A DNA stretch of 6,593 nucleotides from Candidatus Cloacimonadota bacterium (GCA_030596265.1 JAUVKM010000123.1:1-6593), one strand, 5' to 3'; counted from the stretch's first letter, positions 1-6,235 are shown. Notes: generated from the letters alone by a model not told the origin. A program made the numbers and translations.

Positions 1-64
1 GAAAGACAATCTTTTCTTCATTTTGCAGAATCTTGATAAAATAAAAATAATAGGAGGTCAATAA
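1..64 (+). other. possible 3' end of an upstream gene, frame unresolved
   Basis: The first 64 bases may contain the tail of a gene that starts outside the window. All three + frames are open from base 1 for a short way. One ends at TGA 34-36, followed at once by TAA; one ends at TAA 42-44; one runs to TAA 62-64, one base before the TTG start of the phosphorylase. The last would give a tail ending in KIIGGQ with the next gene's ribosome binding site inside it, as in translationally coupled operon genes. There is too little sequence to choose a frame or name a product. Confidence 0.25.
52..58 (+). promoter_or_regulatory. strong Shine-Dalgarno that decides the TTG start
   Basis: AGGAGGT lies 7 bases upstream of TTG at 66-68 and is a near-perfect anti-16S complement. 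No in-frame ATG exists near this position; the next in-frame Met is residue 38, well inside the conserved N-terminal helical domain. The strong site compensates for the weak TTG start and fixes the start of the phosphorylase. Confidence 0.85.
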
Positions 65-65
65 A

Positions 66-1367
66 TTGAATCCAGTAGAATTAATTATAAAGAAGAAAAC
101 AGGAAAAGAGTTAACTCAAAAGGAATTGGAATATTTTATTAATTCCTACATTAATAATGAAATCCCAGAGTACCAGATGTCTGCAATGCTGATGGCGATC
201 TATTTTAAAAGTATGAAGATCAAAGAGATCCAGACCTTAGCAAAAGTATATATTGAATCCGGCAAGCAGATCACGTTTCCTAAATCTGATAAAACAGTAG
301 ATAAACATTCAACCGGTGGTGTTGGAGATAAAATAACCCTTATGCTGGCACCAATTGTTGCAGCTTGTGGTGGGAAGATCCCGATGATATCCGGTCGTGG
401 ATTAGGTCATACGGGCGGAACTTTAGATAAACTTGAAGCTATCCCCGGCTTTAGGACAGATTTTAACGACACAGAATTCAAAGAGATAATTGAGAAAGTT
501 GGATTTTGCATCATTAGCCAGTCAGAAGAACTGGTTCCTGCCGACAGAAGGATCTATGCATTAAGAGACGTTACCGGAACTGTGGAAAGTCTGCCATTAA
601 TTACTGCCAGTATCATGAGCAAAAAAATTGCTGAAGGCGCGCAAAATCTTGTAATCGATCTTAAGATCGGTACAGGTGCATTTATAAAAGATCTTAAAAC
701 CGGCAAGGAACTTGCCAACCTTCTTATAAAAACCGGTGAAAAATTCGGGCAGAGAGTTTCTGTTGTATTTTCTAATATGAATTCCCCACTCGGTGGATAT
801 ATCGGTAATGCTTTGGAAATTAAGGAAACTATTGAATACCTGAGGGGTAAAGATATTCCAGATATCGATATTTTAACAAAAGCTTTAGCTGTTGAAATGT
901 TATTACTCTCCGATGTTGCTGCCACAGAAGAAAAAGCCATGACAATGATAGAAGATGTGATTAAAAATGGTAAGGCTCTTGAATGTTTTAGAGATTCCAT
1001 AGCTGCTCAAGGTGGAAACCCAAATGTTTGCGATGATGTTTCTCTGTTACCTCAAGCTAAATATAAGATCCCAATTATTTCACAAAGTTCAGGATGGATA
1101 AATTCTATTAATTCCCAACAGATCGGTTATGCCTTAATTGAAATTGGAGCGGGCAGGAAAACTCTCGATTCCAAATTAGATTACTCTTCAGGAGCATATC
1201 TAACCAAGAAAATTGGTGATAAGATTAGTGAAGATGAAACTATTGGTCATGTATTCTGCAATAAAAGAAAAGAGGGAGAAAACATCATCAATAAGATACT
1301 GAATAGTTATAAGCTGATTAATGAAGAAGTTCAAAAGGAAAAGATGATTCTCGAAGTATTGAAATAG
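66..1367 (+). CDS. pdp: pyrimidine-nucleoside phosphorylase (thymidine phosphorylase)
   Basis: This enzyme reversibly splits thymidine, and in the Pdp subgroup also uridine, with phosphate to give the free base and (deoxy)ribose-1-phosphate. It is cytosolic and works in pyrimidine salvage. The 433-aa length equals Bacillus Pdp and is slightly shorter than E. coli DeoA. Residues 1-70 form the alpha domain. KHSTGGVGDK at 80-89 is the phosphate-binding loop. SGRGLGHTGGTLDKLE at 109-124 is the family signature. YALRDVTGTV (164-173) and ITASIMSKK (179-187) supply R167, S182 and K186, which align with E. coli R171, S186 and K190, the base-binding residues. The C-terminal PYNP domain covers about 345-420, with AGRKTLDSKLD. 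No key residue is missing. It starts at TTG behind a strong ribosome binding site. The call to family is secure; Pdp versus DeoA substrate range is inferred from overall similarity, and deoA is an acceptable synonym. Base composition is visibly less AT-rich than in the genes downstream. Confidence 0.96.
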   Translation: MNPVELIIKKKTGKELTQKELEYFINSYINNEIPEYQMSAMLMAIYFKSMKIKEIQTLAKVYIESGKQITFPKSDKTVDKHSTGGVGDKITLMLAPIVAACGGKIPMISGRGLGHTGGTLDKLEAIPGFRTDFNDTEFKEIIEKVGFCIISQSEELVPADRRIYALRDVTGTVESLPLITASIMSKKIAEGAQNLVIDLKIGTGAFIKDLKTGKELANLLIKTGEKFGQRVSVVFSNMNSPLGGYIGNALEIKETIEYLRGKDIPDIDILTKALAVEMLLLSDVAATEEKAMTMIEDVIKNGKALECFRDSIAAQGGNPNVCDDVSLLPQAKYKIPIISQSSGWINSINSQQIGYALIEIGAGRKTLDSKLDYSSGAYLTKKIGDKISEDETIGHVFCNKRKEGENIINKILNSYKLINEEVQKEKMILEVLK

Positions 1368-1424
1368 TTTTCTGACGAATGAGTAAGTTAGAAATTGAAA
1401 GATCTAAATGAGATATCCGCGACA

Positions 1425-1466
1425 TTTGTCGTATATAACACCAAATCAGGGGGTGTTCGCGACAAA
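1425..1466. repeat. interrupted inverted repeat (hairpin) downstream of the phosphorylase
   Basis: TTTGTCG (1425-1431) is the reverse complement of CGACAAA (1460-1466). Inside it AACACC (1437-1442) is the reverse complement of GGTGTT (1452-1457) around a 9-base loop. A third small dyad, CGACA-TT-TGTCG (1420-1431), competes with the outer stem, and CGCGACA occurs twice as a direct repeat (1418-1424 and 1458-1464). There is no T-tract after the stem, so it is not a standard intrinsic terminator, though it could still protect or end the phosphorylase transcript. TAACA at 1436-1440 inside it also resembles the start of the attC-like sites further right. Role unresolved. Confidence 0.55.
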
Positions 1467-1485
1467 ATTGACGGGGACACACACA

Positions 1486-1495
1486 TTACAGGCAT
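1486..1495. repeat. left end of cassette A (R'-like core site)
   Basis: TTACAGGCAT, preceded by ACA, is the perfect reverse complement of 4419-4428. With the left end of unit B it shares ACATTAnnGGCA. Canonical integron core sites read GTTRRRY; here the leading G is A at both left ends. Confidence 0.55.
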
Positions 1496-1523
1496 TTGTT
1501 TAAAACAGTAAGAGAAAAAAAAC

Positions 1524-1528
1524 GAGGA
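1524..1528 (+). promoter_or_regulatory. ribosome binding site of the nuclease-like gene
   Basis: GAGGA ends 7 bases before ATG 1536-1538. The start codon lies 41 bases inside the proposed cassette boundary, the short leader usual for cassette genes. No convincing promoter is visible between 1368 and 1535, so the gene may depend on transcription from outside. Confidence 0.6.
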
Positions 1529-1535
1529 AAGCAAA

Positions 1536-2195
1536 ATGAATAGTAAAGATATTCTGAATATTATCATAGAAATTGCCGAAACCATTAAATACAAAGATTC
1601 GATGCTCAACGAAAGATATTTACATCATATGTTCACTTCACTTCTACAAAAAAAACAGAATCTATTAAACTTAACATCTTTAACATCAGAAGACACAATT
1701 TTACATCCTGAATGGCCAACATACAAAAAACAATCAAAAATAAGATGTGGTAGATATAAAAAAGAAAACAACAAATATATACTACATGAATCAGGAACAG
1801 CTGGTTTTGTTGATTTTGCTTTAGGTAATTACAATGAACCCGAAATTGGTATTGAATTTACATTTAAATCCAGTTGGTCAAAAGAAGAAATCACTTATGA
1901 TTTTGTTAAGTTATTAGATAAAAATAATCCTTTTCGTATATCAATCTCATTTAACATTATTTTCAGGAAAAACCAATTAGTAAATAATAACTGGTTACTA
2001 AACTTAAAAAAAGCAATGAATAATTCTTATTTAGAAGCTATGAACAGACTTGAAAATAATATTTGTGATAATAATCGAAGTATCTTCTTTATCATATCTG
2101 AAATTGATAAAACAAACGAAAGACATCATTGGTATTATTCAAAACAAAATCGAAAATTTGTTGATGGATTACCAAAAATTGAATCTAAAGAATAA
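1536..2195 (+). CDS. hypothetical protein resembling a PD-(D/E)XK nuclease
   Basis: A 219-aa soluble protein with no signal peptide or membrane segment; I do not recognise a named family. The central part looks like a PD-(D/E)XK (restriction-endonuclease-like) core. A glycine-led strand GFVDFALG (90-97) carries D93, a following strand IGIEFTFK (104-111) carries E107 and K111, and then comes a charged helix EEITYDFVKLLD (117-128). The E-to-K spacing is E-F-T-F-K rather than the usual E-x-K, so the match is imperfect and activity is uncertain. The N-terminal 50 residues are predicted helical; residues 130-200 alternate hydrophobic strands and Asn-rich stretches. This is the most AT-rich gene of the window by eye, which suggests a foreign origin. 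It sits 33 bases upstream of the secreted propeller gene and probably shares its transcript. The gene is real on length, ribosome binding site and spacing; the nuclease role is a weak inference. Confidence 0.75.
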   Translation: MNSKDILNIIIEIAETIKYKDSMLNERYLHHMFTSLLQKKQNLLNLTSLTSEDTILHPEWPTYKKQSKIRCGRYKKENNKYILHESGTAGFVDFALGNYNEPEIGIEFTFKSSWSKEEITYDFVKLLDKNNPFRISISFNIIFRKNQLVNNNWLLNLKKAMNNSYLEAMNRLENNICDNNRSIFFIISEIDKTNERHHWYYSKQNRKFVDGLPKIESKE

Positions 2196-2214
2196 ATTTT
2201 ATATATTAAGTTTT

Positions 2215-2221
2215 AAAGGGG
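2215..2221 (+). promoter_or_regulatory. ribosome binding site of the Asp-box protein gene
   Basis: AAAGGGG lies 7 bases before ATG 2229-2231 in the 33-base gap after the nuclease-like gene. The spacing matches the other genes of the window and supports this start, which also places the signal peptide at the very N-terminus. Confidence 0.6.
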
Positions 2222-2228
2222 TTTTAAA

Positions 2229-4415
2229 ATGAAAAAATTAATTCTATTCTTATTATGTTCATTATTTTTTATTCAAGTAATTCTTGCAGACTGGGAGCAA
2301 GAAAATGCGCCGCAAAAAGGAAATGTAGAAAAAGTTGTTATTAATAGGATTGACAGTGACATTTTTTATGTAGTCTCATATTCTAAGATATATAAAACTG
2401 TTGATAGTGGAAATAATTGGTATATAATTTTAGAGAACAATAATGTTAACGAATTATTTGCACTTGCACCAAGTAACCAAGACATACTATACTCAAAGGA
2501 ATGGAAAAGTATTGATGGAGGAGAAAGTTGGTTTCAAATCCCTCCAATTCCAGGTATTTTGTATGGTATAAATAACCAAATTGCTATTAATCCAACAAAT
2601 CCAGATATCGTTTTCTCAGCCTATTATTCTGGAATTTATAAAACAATTGATGGAGGAGAATCATGGAATTTAATACAAGATATTGATTCAGAATGGACTG
2701 CTTATGATGATTTAACACCAACAATATTATATTCAATAGGAGATTACGAAGTATATAAATCTGTCGACAGTGGTAATTCATGGGATGAAGTATACTCTGC
2801 AAGCTCTCCGTATTTTTTTGGTAACTTGGTTATCAATGATCATGATTTATATTGTTTAATGGGTGTTTATGCAAATGTAAATATGATAGCAAAATCTACT
2901 GATGAAGGTAATAGTTGGACGATGTTGAGTATAAATTCTATTTATGAGATTAATAACATTAAAAATTTCATCATTGTAGATGATATTATTTATGCAGCAA
3001 CTGATAAGGGATTATATTCATCAAATGATGATGGTTTGACTTGGTTAAGATCTTCAGCTGATTATGATTATTTAGAATCAGTTGATGTATCTAACAAAAT
3101 ACTGACTGGTAGTAGAAATACTGGTGTATCAGTGTCATCCCTCACAGCAGATGATTGGATAAACATTGGAATTGAACCTTTATCACATACTTATTCTAGA
3201 ATAAATACGTCAAGCAATGGAGTAACATTATGCAATGATAATGATGGTATTTATAAATTTTTGCCCGATATTCAAAATTGGCGTACAATAATACCACCAA
3301 TTGGTTCTTATTATTCCCAAATTGCATTAAGTTTTTCCCAACAAAATACTAATAAGGTATTTGTAATACTCAAAGACAAATTATTTAGTAGTGAAAACTC
3401 TGGTGATGATTGGGAATTTATTGCAGAATTGCCAAGTGATATCTCTTCAAATATTATATCGATTTCTCCTGATGACTCAAAGATATTTTTAAAATCCAGT
3501 ACATCATTATTAAGAACACTAAATGGTGGAACTAGTTGGTCTACAAGATCAATCCCTGGCTCTAATCTTTATGACATACATTATTCAGATGATAATGTTC
3601 TATATATTTTGGATGATACTGGTTTTTATTATTCCATAAATGAAGGAAATACTTGGATTTCATTGGATACTAATTTTCCCCCAGAAGGTTCGATATCTGG
3701 AAATGATATATTTTTTGATGTAAATGACAATGATAACCTATTTTGTAGTATTTATATAACAGGTCCTAATGGTTATCAAGTTTATGAAAAATCAAGTGGG
3801 AATTTTGAATGGTCTTTATTATACACTGGTATTATTAATAATCAAGACCCATTAATTACAGATAATATTGTATCTGATCCGAATAACTCTGATTTATATG
3901 GTGCGGGTTGTATATTAAATGATCAATGGGTATATGAATATTGGTTATTTCATTCAACAAATAATGGAGCTTCTTGGGAAAAATGTACAGATTATTTTAA
4001 TTTCTATAGTTATTCAAATTATACATTTTCGAATTATGATCCTTATAAAATGTGGTATATTGATGAAAATAGTGATTTCTGGTTAGGTGATGTACAAAAT
4101 ATGACAGGAACTAGTATAATTCCTAATTCAATTGTTTCTAATTATAATGTTACAATATATCCAAATCCATTTAACCCATCCACTTCAATATCTTTCTCTA
4201 CATTAGCAAAGAGCAAAATCGAATTAACAATATACAATATAAAAGGGCAAAGAGTGAAATCATTGTTAAACACCACTCTTGATTCTGGTGTTCATTCTGT
4301 AGTCTGGAATGGTGATGATAATCTTGGGAACCTTGTAAGCTCTGGTGTATATTTGTACAAACTGAATATCAATGGAAAAACTAAAGTCATTAGAAAAGGT
4401 TTATTAGCGAAATAA
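2229..4415 (+). CDS. secreted Asp-box (BNR) repeat protein with T9SS-type sorting tail
   Basis: A 728-aa exported protein. Residues 1-20 are a Sec signal peptide (MKK, then a hydrophobic run ending ILA, cleavage before DW). Ten Asp-box motifs of the S/T-x-D-x-G-x-S/T-W type follow, at about 57, 94, 139, 178, 223, 265, 388, 430, 469 and 576, e.g. SIDGGESW and STDEGNSW. Spacing is about 40-45 residues in the first six, as expected for beta-propeller blades of the sortilin/YCF48/BNR kind; the gap at 273-387 probably hides degenerate blades. From about 640, YPNPFNPSTS and a FlgD-like Ig fold with YNIKGQRVKSL, WNGDD and SGVYLYKL make a type IX secretion sorting tail ending KGLLAK. The protein is probably delivered to the outer surface or secreted. 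BNR motifs alone do not mean sialidase, and no sialidase catalytic Arg/Tyr set is evident. Ligand or substrate is unknown. It is the second gene of proposed cassette A. Confidence 0.9.
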   Translation: MKKLILFLLCSLFFIQVILADWEQENAPQKGNVEKVVINRIDSDIFYVVSYSKIYKTVDSGNNWYIILENNNVNELFALAPSNQDILYSKEWKSIDGGESWFQIPPIPGILYGINNQIAINPTNPDIVFSAYYSGIYKTIDGGESWNLIQDIDSEWTAYDDLTPTILYSIGDYEVYKSVDSGNSWDEVYSASSPYFFGNLVINDHDLYCLMGVYANVNMIAKSTDEGNSWTMLSINSIYEINNIKNFIIVDDIIYAATDKGLYSSNDDGLTWLRSSADYDYLESVDVSNKILTGSRNTGVSVSSLTADDWINIGIEPLSHTYSRINTSSNGVTLCNDNDGIYKFLPDIQNWRTIIPPIGSYYSQIALSFSQQNTNKVFVILKDKLFSSENSGDDWEFIAELPSDISSNIISISPDDSKIFLKSSTSLLRTLNGGTSWSTRSIPGSNLYDIHYSDDNVLYILDDTGFYYSINEGNTWISLDTNFPPEGSISGNDIFFDVNDNDNLFCSIYITGPNGYQVYEKSSGNFEWSLLYTGIINNQDPLITDNIVSDPNNSDLYGAGCILNDQWVYEYWLFHSTNNGASWEKCTDYFNFYSYSNYTFSNYDPYKMWYIDENSDFWLGDVQNMTGTSIIPNSIVSNYNVTIYPNPFNPSTSISFSTLAKSKIELTIYNIKGQRVKSLLNTTLDSGVHSVVWNGDDNLGNLVSSGVYLYKLNINGKTKVIRKGLLAK

Positions 4416-4418
4416 AAT

Positions 4419-4498
4419 ATGCCTGTAACAAACAGCTCCACTCTCAGATTGAAAGAAGAGCAAGAAGAGCGTGGCAGCTGCCAAACATTAGTGGCAAC
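4419..4498. other. attC-like recombination site between the two cassettes
   Basis: R''-like TGCC-tg-TAAC (4420-4429) faces R'-like ATTA-gt-GGCA (4487-4496). TGCC pairs with GGCA and TAA with TTA; the two central bases mismatch because the halves belong to different cassettes. Inside, CAGCT-CCAC-t-CTC (4433-4445) pairs with GAG-c-GTGG-c-AGCTG (4467-4480), leaving C4475 as a single bulged base, which recalls the extrahelical bases of attC sites. The loop contains a 9-base tandem repeat, AAGAAGAGC twice (4453-4470). The length of about 80 bp lies within the known attC range (about 57-141). Deviations: ATT in place of GTT at the core, and the bulge is on the 3' arm of the + strand. Confidence 0.5.
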
Positions 4499-4515
4499 AT
4501 AGTGTATTAAAAAAT

Positions 4516-4521
4516 GGAGGA
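4516..4521 (+). promoter_or_regulatory. ribosome binding site that favours the second ATG
   Basis: GGAGGA lies upstream of two consecutive in-frame ATG codons at 4525 and 4528. The gap from the last G of GGAGG is only 4 bases to the first ATG but 7 to the second; the other genes here use 7-9. The start at 4528 (MKTLLMS) is therefore preferred. Confidence 0.65.
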
Positions 4522-4527
4522 AAAATG

Positions 4528-6051
4528 ATGAAAACACTTTTGATGTCAGTATTAATATTACTTATTTCATCAGGTTTATTTTCTGATTGGAATGAGGTTC
4601 AAAAGATTTTTGCTTCTGATGGAAATGATCATGAATGGTTTGGGCAGTCGGTATCAATTTCTGGAGGTAATATTTTAATCGGAGCATATTCAGATTTTAA
4701 TCCTAACATTAATGATGGTTCAGCATATATATTTCACAAAGAGGAAGATATTTGGACCGAAGAAACAAAGTTAATAGCAAGTAATTACAGCGATACATTA
4801 AAGTATTTTGGGACTTCAGTTTCTTTAGATGAGAACTATGCTTTAATAGGAGCATTAGGAAATGGAAATGCTTCAGGTACAGCTTATGTATTTCATCGAA
4901 ATGGAACTGATTGGATAGAAGAAGAAATGTTATTTGCTGATGATGGAGAGCCGCAAGATTATTTTGGCTACTCGGTCTCTATTGATGGAAATTTTGCTGT
5001 AATCGGTGCATTTAGAGATGATGATATGGGCTTTGATTCTGGTGCTGCTTATATCTTCAACCGAATGGCTAACAATTGGATTCAAGAAACCAAGTTAGTT
5101 CCATTTGATGGTGCAGAAGAAGATTTCTTTGGTAATGTAGTATATATTTGGGAAGATTACATTGTTGTCGGTTCACCACATGATGATGATAATGGGGAAA
5201 ATTCTGGTTCAGCTTATGTTTATCACAAAGAAGAAGATTCTTGGATATTACAATCTAAAATTACAGCAAGCGATGGTGAACCGCAAAATGGGTTTGGTCG
5301 AGCAGTTTCAATCTATAATGATCATTTAGCAGTAGGTTCATGGTGTAATAATAGTGGTAGTTCAGGTGGAGATCTTGCAGGTTCTGTATACATTTTTAAA
5401 AGATATGGTGATGTTTGGCTTGAAGAAGAAAAACTTACAGCATTTGATGCAAATGATAATGATTGGTTTGGTCGAGCAGTATCAATAAATGAAGATTATG
5501 TTGTGATTGGAGCAGAAGGAGATGATGACATTGGTTCTTGTTCAGGTTCTGTATATTGTTATCAAAAAGTAGATGACACTTGGAATTTCTTAACAAAATT
5601 AACAGCTAGTGATGGTGCTGAATATGACAGGTTTGGAGGGTCAGTTTCAATTTTTGAAGATAACATAGTAGTTGGTGCATACGCAGATGACGTTTACGAA
5701 TACGGTTCTGGTTCTTGTTACATTTTTCAAAACGATGGTTTAGGATTAGAAGAATATAATGTTCAACCTTCAAATAATCTATTTGTCTCAAACTACCCTA
5801 ATCCATTCAATCCTTCAACAACAATAGAATTCTCAATCATTTATTCTTCAACAATTGAACTTGCAATTTTCAATCTTAAAGGTCAGAAAATTAAAACTTT
5901 AGCTTACAATGAATTTGAAAAAGGGGTACATTCTGTAATCTGGAATGGTGATGATGAATTCAATAAACCTGTAGGTTCAGGCGTTTATCTGTATAATTTA
6001 AAAGTAAATGGCAAAACTGAAGCAATGAAAAAATGCTTGCTTTTAAAATAG
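4528..6051 (+). CDS. secreted seven-bladed FG-GAP beta-propeller protein with T9SS-type sorting tail
   Basis: A 507-aa exported protein (508 aa if the ATG at 4525 is used; residue numbers below count from that longer form). A signal peptide covers 1-20, a hydrophobic run ending GLFS before DW. Seven tandem repeats of about 55 residues follow, each of the form W-x-E-x-x-K-L-x-A-S-D-G ... F-G-x-S-V-S-I ... I-G-A-x-x-D-D-D ... S-G-S-A-Y-I-F. They start at W22, W77, W130, W185, W240, W298 and W353, with FG pairs at 39, 95, 147, 202, 257, 315 and 370. Seven copies make one closed integrin-alpha-like FG-GAP propeller. Acidic DDD clusters in several blades might bind metal, but no clean DxDxDG loop is present. 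From 423, NYPNPFNPSTT and a FlgD-like Ig domain with WNGDD and SGVYLYNL form a type IX sorting tail very close to that of the preceding secreted protein. It probably acts at the cell surface in binding or adhesion; the ligand is unknown. It is the only gene of proposed cassette B. Confidence 0.9.
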   Translation: MKTLLMSVLILLISSGLFSDWNEVQKIFASDGNDHEWFGQSVSISGGNILIGAYSDFNPNINDGSAYIFHKEEDIWTEETKLIASNYSDTLKYFGTSVSLDENYALIGALGNGNASGTAYVFHRNGTDWIEEEMLFADDGEPQDYFGYSVSIDGNFAVIGAFRDDDMGFDSGAAYIFNRMANNWIQETKLVPFDGAEEDFFGNVVYIWEDYIVVGSPHDDDNGENSGSAYVYHKEEDSWILQSKITASDGEPQNGFGRAVSIYNDHLAVGSWCNNSGSSGGDLAGSVYIFKRYGDVWLEEEKLTAFDANDNDWFGRAVSINEDYVVIGAEGDDDIGSCSGSVYCYQKVDDTWNFLTKLTASDGAEYDRFGGSVSIFEDNIVVGAYADDVYEYGSGSCYIFQNDGLGLEEYNVQPSNNLFVSNYPNPFNPSTTIEFSIIYSSTIELAIFNLKGQKIKTLAYNEFEKGVHSVIWNGDDEFNKPVGSGVYLYNLKVNGKTEAMKKCLLLK

Positions 6052-6055
6052 AAAA

Positions 6056-6071
6056 GTTGCCACTAACAAAC
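6056..6071. repeat. right end of cassette B (R''-like box)
   Basis: GTTGCCACTAA is the perfect reverse complement of 4488-4498, and the following CAAAC completes the TAACAAAC shared with the end of cassette A. The sequence after it (6072 onward) does not show the strong inner stem seen at 4433-4480, so this last site looks truncated, degraded or of another shape. Confidence 0.5.
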
Positions 6072-6207
6072 GTGCCTGTGGTTCTTAAGTAATGTGAAAT
6101 TTGAGATGAGGAATTAAAAATTAATTAGTACATAAATTTATTTATTAGAGTGCTTTTCTTTCCAAATTATAACCATTCCGCAGCTAAATTAATACAGCCC
6201 AAAAACC

Positions 6208-6235
6208 TTGACACTCATACCTTTGAAAATAACTT
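6208..6235 (+). promoter_or_regulatory. possible promoter of rpmF-plsX
   Basis: The 260-base gap 6052-6311 holds no gene. TTGACA at 6208-6213 is a perfect sigma70 -35 box, with TAACTT at 6230-6235 (16-base spacing) as a poor -10. Alternatively TACCTTTG at 6218-6225 fits the Bacteroidota -7 element TAnnTTTG exactly, but no TTG lies at the expected distance upstream. Either would give a leader of roughly 70-85 bases before rpmF. A promoter is expected here because rpmF is a housekeeping gene now separated from upstream genes. Confidence 0.35.

Larger units (their letters stand above)
1486..4487 (+). mobile_element. putative integron-type gene cassette A (two genes)
   Basis: The unit begins TTACAGGCAT (1486-1495). 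Its exact 10-base reverse complement, ATGCCTGTAA, lies at 4419-4428, four bases after the stop of its last gene. The following 59 bases (4429-4487) form a foldable spacer up to the start of the next unit. In integron cassettes the start of the cassette and the R'' box after the gene are complementary in just this way, because they form one attC site in the excised circle. The unit holds the nuclease-like gene and the Asp-box protein gene, both on the + strand. It is large for a cassette (about 3 kb) and has two genes. Alternative: an ordinary element with short terminal inverted repeats, but no transposase or target duplication is visible. Confidence 0.5.
4488..6066 (+). mobile_element. putative integron-type gene cassette B (one gene)
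   Basis: The unit begins TTAGTGGCAAC (4488-4498). Its exact 11-base reverse complement, GTTGCCACTAA, occurs at 6056-6066, four bases after the stop of its single gene. The right end continues TAACAAAC (6064-6071), identical to the continuation of the right end of cassette A (4426-4433). The one-gene layout with short flanks and a same-strand gene is typical of integron cassettes. The 3' limit is uncertain: the rest of an attC should follow 6066, but no clear second core site is visible. TTAGAGTGC at 6145-6153 is the best weak candidate. Confidence 0.5.

Noticed and set aside
554..1000. Minus-strand reading frame inside the phosphorylase gene, and the similar short minus-strand frames inside the propeller genes.
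   Set aside because: They lie opposite strongly conserved or clearly repetitive coding sequence, have no recognisable domains, and are explained by the composition of the + strand genes.
1379..1411. Ten-codon reading frame (MSKLEIERSK) starting just after the phosphorylase, possibly the start of a gene interrupted by the insertion.
   Set aside because: Too short to test, no clear ribosome binding site, and no continuation of the frame on the far side of the accessory block was recognised.
2229..4415. Annotation as a sialidase because of the BNR/Asp-box repeats.
   Set aside because: Asp-boxes are structural and occur in many propellers. There are ten, more than the usual few in sialidases, and I see no sialidase catalytic residues or RIP motif.
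4472..4483. Perfect 12-bp palindrome TGGCAGCTGCCA as an operator.
   Set aside because: Its left half is already used in the longer stem 4433-4480 of the attC-like site, and there is no regulator gene or second copy to support an operator.
1486..6066. Composite transposon or insertion sequence bounded by terminal inverted repeats.
   Set aside because: No transposase or remnant is present, no target-site duplication is seen, and the two units have different end sequences that match only within each unit.
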